Source of the DNA: Actinacidiphila sp. DG2A-62
GTDB lineage: Bacteria; Actinomycetota; Actinomycetes; Streptomycetales; Streptomycetaceae
DNA: 64,000 bases
NCBI RefSeq assembly: GCF_035825295.1
Contig: NZ_JAYMGI010000002.1
Coordinates: 1,900,001-1,964,000 of the forward strand
Direction of reading: 5' to 3'
The notes beneath the pieces are model-generated. The model did not search any database. It was given only the letters and a program-made list of their open reading frames with translations, and had not been told where the DNA came from. Shown here one piece after another: positions 60,735 through 64,000 of the stretch. Positions within the stretch are counted from its first letter, which is position 1; the number at the start of each line of letters is the position of its first letter. The position numbers and the translations under genes were made by a program.

Positions 60735-60819
60735 GCGCGGGGCGGGCGCGGAACCGGCAGGACGCGGAGCCGGCAGGCGCCGGGCTGGACCGAGTGGGCG
60801 TCAGCCGGAGACTTGGGTG

Positions 60820-60896
60820 CGGGTATCGCGGGCGCCGCGTGCTCCGGTGCGGGCGCCGCGTGCTCCGGTCCGGGTATCGCGGGCTCCGGTGCGGCC
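60820..60896. repeat. 21-bp imperfect tandem repeat
   Basis: GCGGGCGCCGCGTGCTCCGG appears twice in a row, flanked on both sides by GGGTATCGCGGGC. Confidence 0.75.
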
Positions 60897-60949
60897 GGTG
60901 AACTCCCGTGGCACTGACCCCATGAGTCGCGGGAGTGCCCTGGAATCCC

Positions 60950-61004
60950 TTGACGCGAGGACCGTGCGCACCTGAGACTGAGCACGTCTCGGAGAGCGCT
61001 CTCC
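60950..61004 (+). promoter_or_regulatory. Promoter with LacI-type operator GGAGAGCGCTCTCC
   Basis: TTGACG (60950-60955), 18-bp spacer, GAGACT (60974-60979), then the perfect 14-bp palindrome GGAGAGCGCTCTCC (60991-61004) just after the predicted start. Central CG and the GAGCGCTC core fit operators of LacI-family sugar repressors that control glycan genes in streptomycetes. Confidence 0.7.
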
Positions 61005-61147
61005 AACCACCGATCTGCGCCTGCCCCGCTCGCTCGCGACCGTCGTCGGCCGGGGTGAGCCGCCCGGCCGGGCGACCGCGCACCCGTAGCGCCGCGCATG
61101 CGTAGCACCGCGCGCCCGCACACCCACACCGGACCTGGGAGAAACGC

Positions 61148-61813
61148 ATGACCGTTCGTCCGAGCCCGAACCTGAGTCCGCGCGGGGGCAGCAGCCCACG
61201 CCGAAGCCGACGCACGAGCCGTCGTCCCGTGTCCGCGTGGGCGCGGACGGCCGCCGCCGCGACCCTCGTCCTGGGCACGGCACTGGGCGGGCTCACCGCC
61301 GCGGGCTCCGCCCACGCCGACACGCCGGACGGGGTGTCGATCGACCTCGGCGGCGCGGGCGGTGACGGCTTCATCGCCGACGCCTACGGCACCGGGGGCC
61401 GCCCTGACACCATCCCCGCGGGGACGCCCAGCCTGCCCAACTTCGGCCGCACCGTCGCCCATCCGATCCCCGCCTCGATCTGGGACACCTCGCGCGTCGG
61501 CGAGTCCCATTACACGATCCCCGGGCTCACCGCGGGCGCCACGTACCAGGCCCGGCTGTACTTCATGGACTGGTACTACAGCCGGCCGGGCGAGCGGAAG
61601 TTCGACGTCTCCGTCAACGGCACGCGGGTCCTCACCGACTTCGACATCATCGGCACCGCGGTCGCCGCGGGCGCCGACGGGCAGGAGGCGTTCGGCGTCG
61701 AGGAGGACGTCACCGCGACGGCCGACAGCAGCGGCGTCGTCACCCTCGACTTCGACCGCGGCTCGGCGAACCAGCCGCAGGTCAACGCCATCGTGCTGGC
61801 GCCCGGGGAGTGA
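61148..61813 (+). CDS. Secreted stand-alone malectin-domain protein
   Basis: 221 residues. Long positively charged signal (RRSRRTSRRPVSAWARTAAAATLVLGTALGGL... AHA) of the twin-arginine-like or Sec type; the mature ~165 residues are one malectin (di-glucose-binding) module: VSIDLGGAGGDGFIADAYGTGG, SHYTIPGLTAGATYQARLYFMDWYYSRPGERKFDVSVNGTRVLTDFDI and a C-terminal QPQVNAIVLAP. In streptomycetes such modules are usually part of big glycosidases; here nothing else is attached. ATG with GGGAGA. The LacI-type operator fits carbohydrate control. Binding of cell-wall or plant glycans outside is likely; enzymatic activity is not expected. Confidence 0.83.
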   Translation: MTVRPSPNLSPRGGSSPRRSRRTSRRPVSAWARTAAAATLVLGTALGGLTAAGSAHADTPDGVSIDLGGAGGDGFIADAYGTGGRPDTIPAGTPSLPNFGRTVAHPIPASIWDTSRVGESHYTIPGLTAGATYQARLYFMDWYYSRPGERKFDVSVNGTRVLTDFDIIGTAVAAGADGQEAFGVEEDVTATADSSGVVTLDFDRGSANQPQVNAIVLAPGE

Positions 61814-61833
61814 GGGCGCGGTAGCCTCGCGGG

Positions 61834-62838
61834 ATGGCCGAGGCGGAGACGGGAGCGGGTCCGGGAGCGGGGACAGGCGCAGGGACGGAGACGGATGCGG
61901 GGCCGGGAGCCGGAGCCGAGACGGGAGCCGGAGCCGAGACGGGAGCCGGAGCCGGGCCGGGAGCCGGAGCCGAGACGGGAGCCGGAGCCGAGACGGGAGC
62001 CGAGCACGAGCCCGCACCCGCACCCGCACCCGCACCCGCACCCGCACCCGCACCCGCACCCGCACCCGCACCCGGCGGGGGACGTGCGACCGTCGCGCAG
62101 GGGTTGCGCTTCGCGTTCGGCACGCTGACCGCCGTTCCCGTCCGGCTGACCCGCTGGGACCGGCCCGCCGCCCGCGCGGGCATGGCGGCCGCGCCCTTGG
62201 TCGGCGCGGCGGTCGGCCTGTGCGCGGCGGTCGCCGGGGCCGCTCTGTTGCGGCTGGGCGCGAGTCCGTTGCTCGCGGCGGTCGCCGCGGTCGCGGTCCC
62301 GGCCGCGCTGACCCGCGGCCTGCACCTGGACGGCCTGGCCGACACCGCCGACGGCCTGGGCAGCGGCAAGCCCGCGCCCGACGCGCTGCGGATCATGAAG
62401 CAGTCGGACGTCGGGCCGTTCGGCGTGGTCGTGCTGGTGCTCGTGCTGCTCGGCCAGGTCGCGGCGCTGGCCGGCTGTTACGGGCACGGGTGGCGTGACG
62501 GCGGCGCGGCCGCGGTGGTGGCGGGGGTCGCGGGGCGTACGGCGATGACGCTCGCGTGCCGCCGCGGCGTCCCCGCGGCCCGCCCCGACGGCCTCGGCGC
62601 GGCGGTCGCCTCCTGCGTGCCGCCCCCGCTGGCCGTCGCCGCCGCGGCCGTCACCCTCGCCCTCGGCGCCGCCCTCGCGACCTGGCACGGCGCACTGGCC
62701 GCGGCCGCCGCCCTCCTGGCCGCCGAACTCCTCCTCCGCCGCTGCACCCGCCGCTTCGGAGGCGTCACCGGAGACGTCTTCGGCGCCCTGGAGGAGACAG
62801 CCTGCACCTGCGCCTACCTGATCCTCACCCTCCGCTGA
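61834..62838 (+). CDS. cobS: Cobalamin synthase CobS with long repeat-rich N terminus
   Basis: Adenosylcobinamide-GDP ribazoletransferase, joining the CobU and CobT products at the membrane. 334 residues; the enzyme itself starts near residue 85 (GLRFAFGTLTAVPV), so about 85 residues are extra. Key motifs: TRGLHLDGLADTADGLGS, MKQSDVGPFGVV and a series of hydrophobic segments. The extra part is GAGAET/GAGPGA repeats and then (Pro-Ala)10, coded by 18-bp and 6-bp minisatellites. ATG at 61834; a start nearer the domain is possible but none has a ribosome site. It lies 20 bp after the malectin gene and may be read from it. Confidence 0.92.
   Translation: MAEAETGAGPGAGTGAGTETDAGPGAGAETGAGAETGAGAGPGAGAETGAGAETGAEHEPAPAPAPAPAPAPAPAPAPAPGGGRATVAQGLRFAFGTLTAVPVRLTRWDRPAARAGMAAAPLVGAAVGLCAAVAGAALLRLGASPLLAAVAAVAVPAALTRGLHLDGLADTADGLGSGKPAPDALRIMKQSDVGPFGVVVLVLVLLGQVAALAGCYGHGWRDGGAAAVVAGVAGRTAMTLACRRGVPAARPDGLGAAVASCVPPPLAVAAAAVTLALGAALATWHGALAAAAALLAAELLLRRCTRRFGGVTGDVFGALEETACTCAYLILTLR
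61904..62000. repeat. 18-bp minisatellite in the cobS N terminus
   Basis: About five units of GAGCCGGAGCCGAGACGG, some with CCGGGCC in place of CCGAGAC, coding for Gly/Ala/Glu/Thr repeats. Confidence 0.8.
62011..62070. repeat. Hexamer repeat (CCCGCA)10 in cobS
   Basis: Ten perfect copies of CCCGCA, in frame as Pro-Ala. Likely to vary in length by slippage without shifting the frame. Confidence 0.9.
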
Positions 62839-63141
62839 CCCCGCCGGGCCGCCGTCGACCGAACACGCCGTACCCGAACTCGGGGAGGCGCCCAGGCAGT
62901 CGTTCGTCGCCCGCGGCGCCGGCGCGGTGATGCCCGGTCAGGGCGGTGGCGCGTGCGTCTGTTGTGCCGATCGCGCGGAGAACCGGCGGGAGTCCGGTCC
63001 GGCTGGCCACACTGGTCGGGACGGTCGTGTCGGGACGGTCTGGTCGGGACCGTCTGGGCCGGGACCGTCTGGCCGACGACGGCCCGTGTCGCGGGTCGGC
63101 GTGGCCGGCACGGGAGTCGGGGTGGGCGCTGAGGGGGCGAC
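62839..63141. other. 303-bp region between cobS and the next gene
   Basis: Holds four imperfect copies of GGTCGGGACGGTC/GGTCGGGACCGTC at 63012-63074, which are themselves dyads (GACGGTC/GACCGTC). No clear promoter box; a GAGGGG ribosome site ends the region. cobS terminator may be the dyad cluster. Confidence 0.55.
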
Positions 63142-63846
63142 GTGAGGACGGGAACGTACGCGCGGCTGCACGCCGAGATCGTGAGCACGCGCCTCGAACG
63201 CGAGCCGCTGCCCGCACGCCTGCACCGTACGCTTCGCGCGGTGTCCGGGGAGATGTCGCTGCTGCGGGCCGGCACGCTGGTGTGGCCGTCGATGACGGAG
63301 GACGCGTACCACCGCTACGGCCGCGTGCTGGCCGCTCAACTGGCCGAACTCGCCGTACGGGGACACCTGTGGCTCAGCTACGGCCGCGACCTGCCGGGAC
63401 CCGCCGGTCTTGAGGTCGCCCGGCACTCGGGCGCCCCGCCGCCGGCGAGGGAGGAAGAGGCCATGCTGATGCGCGTCGTCCTCGGCGGTGAGGACAGCGT
63501 GCGCCTGGCGAGCCGGACCGACGGGCAGGCGTGGGACCGGCTGGCCGCGACGCTCCACAAGGCGCTCAAGGACGACGGCCTGGGCTGGAGCCGGCTGGAC
63601 CGCTACCGGACCTGGAAGATCCTGTTGACGCTGAGACGGTGGATGGCCGAGTACGCCCGCCGGGAACCCGCCTGGCGGACGGACCCCGCCCTGCACCTGG
63701 CCGGCTCTCCCTACGCCGTCCTGTTCGGCATCGAGAACGGCTCCATGAGCTGGCCGCACCCTCCGGAGGAGGTCGTGTACCTGCCTTCCCTCCTGCCCCA
63801 GGCGTGCGACATGGCGGTCAACGGCACGGGGAGAAGCGCGTGGTGA
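63142..63846 (+). CDS. Unrecognised protein encoded before a Ser/Thr kinase gene
   Basis: 234 residues, soluble, Trp/Arg-rich. Blocks that look structured are MSLLRAGTLVWPSMTEDAYHRYGRVLAAQLAEL, EEAMLMRVVLGGEDSVRL and TWKILLTLRRWMAEYARREP; the C terminus (PYAVLFGIENGSMSW... LLPQACDMAVN) has no known match by eye. No signal or span. GTG with GAGGGG about 6 bases ahead. Its stop overlaps the next start by seven bases, so it is translated with the kinase and may be its partner or substrate. Base composition is a little less extreme (more codons such as CTT, GTA, ACG). I recognise no family. Confidence 0.65.
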   Translation: MRTGTYARLHAEIVSTRLEREPLPARLHRTLRAVSGEMSLLRAGTLVWPSMTEDAYHRYGRVLAAQLAELAVRGHLWLSYGRDLPGPAGLEVARHSGAPPPAREEEAMLMRVVLGGEDSVRLASRTDGQAWDRLAATLHKALKDDGLGWSRLDRYRTWKILLTLRRWMAEYARREPAWRTDPALHLAGSPYAVLFGIENGSMSWPHPPEEVVYLPSLLPQACDMAVNGTGRSAW

Positions 63847-64000
63847 CCTCGTACGGCGGCCCGGGCGAGGAGGAGACCACGCTGGACGACACCGGCGGTG
63901 ACCACGAGGACGCGTGGCCCCCCGGCACCCGCCTTCTGGACACCTACGAGATCACCGGCGCCCCCAGGCACGGCGGCATGGGCGTCGTCCACCCGGCCCG
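63840..64000 (+). CDS. Serine/threonine protein kinase, N-terminal fragment (runs off window)
   Basis: Only 53 codons are present. The region LLDTYEITGAPRHGGMGVVHPA is the first lobe start of a Hanks-type kinase: GGMGVV is the glycine-rich loop, though the first Gly of the usual GxGGMG is replaced (RHGGMG). It begins with GTG at 63840 (GGGGAG upstream) or 63843. The acidic stretch EEETTLDDTGGDHEDAW before the domain looks unstructured. The rest lies beyond the end. Confidence 0.7.
   Translation, partial: MVTSYGGPGEEETTLDDTGGDHEDAWPPGTRLLDTYEITGAPRHGGMGVVHPA

Larger units (their letters stand above)
60735..61147. other. 413-bp region upstream of the malectin gene
   Basis: First part: 60820-60896 holds 21-bp repeats. 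Middle: promoter and LacI-type operator at 60950-61004. Last part, 61005-61147, is a leader of ~160 bases with CGTAGCGCCGCGC/CGTAGCACCGCGC duplicated at about 61086 and 61102. No gene is seen. Confidence 0.6.

Noticed and set aside
55766..62838. Cobalamin riboswitch controlling cobU/cobT/cobS
   Set aside because: No B12-box-like motif (GCCACTG) was found upstream of these genes.
1..64000. CRISPR arrays, tRNA/rRNA genes, transposases, prophage or integrase genes
   Set aside because: None seen on either strand. The tandem repeats found have no unique spacers, so are not CRISPR.

Overview
The window is chromosomal core-region DNA from a filamentous actinobacterium, almost certainly a member of the Streptomycetaceae (Streptomyces or a close relative). 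The evidence is the very high G+C content, frequent GTG/TTG starts, GTGA/ATGA start-stop overlaps, and a gene order that closely follows, from memory, the S. coelicolor stretch running from a fused anthranilate synthase through pfkA, glkA, the cytochrome bcc-aa3 genes, nadA and pspA to the late cobalamin genes. No tRNA, rRNA, CRISPR array, insertion sequence or prophage was seen. About 60 genes fill the window at high density.

Layout. 1-6.2 kb: end of a PhzE/TrpEG-type anthranilate synthase, uridine kinase, phosphofructokinase, a MacRS-like two-component system and a phospholipid acyltransferase. 6.3-14.7 kb: esterase, membrane protein, EEP-family phosphodiesterase, ROK glucokinase with its small neighbour, ArsA-like ATPase, SRPBCC protein and long-chain acyl-CoA ligase. 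14.7-25.7 kb: envelope genes (PimB-like mannosyltransferase, DUF2029-type membrane glycosyltransferase, M48 protease, lipoprotein with HETTH motif, two NlpC/P60 hydrolases), NYN-domain protein, rhomboid protease, stand-alone Lrp ligand-binding domain. 25.7-41 kb: class V aminotransferase, trpD, the respiratory block (ctaE-qcrC-qcrA-qcrB and ctaC-ctaD-ctaF) with a degenerate receiver protein and an L,D-transpeptidase between the two operons, a cysteine desulfurase-TusA fusion and an AdoK-type adenosine kinase. 41-55 kb: membrane protein, A-type Fe-S carrier, nadA, GNAT protein, a second two-component system, pspA-pspAA, DUF3043 protein, methyltransferase, HtrA-like protease, and a TetR/epoxide-hydrolase divergon. 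55-64 kb: cobU-type fusion, cobT and cobS interleaved with a MprF/LysX-like synthase, a rhomboid-like protein and a secreted malectin-domain protein; the window ends inside a serine/threonine kinase gene preceded by an unrecognised gene.

Three patterns cut across the genes. (1) Six genes carry seven single-base frameshifts, all inside or beside a GCCGGC-like sequence; this looks like systematic sequencing error rather than real decay. (2) A dispersed palindromic element (core GGGGCGCGGGGAACTGCGCGA, plus a module GTGACGACCTGCGGGCCGCA) occurs only just 3' of genes. (3) GC-rich minisatellites with periods of 6, 18 and 36 bp recur both between and inside genes. The clearest regulatory finds are two perfect TGCACACCGGTGTGCA palindromes between the TetR and epoxide-hydrolase genes, three GCGTCA-N3-TGACGC dyads at the nadA promoter, and a LacI-type GGAGAGCGCTCTCC operator in front of the malectin gene.

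S. coelicolor comparisons come from memory of that genome, not from a search. No computation beyond reading the sequence was done.
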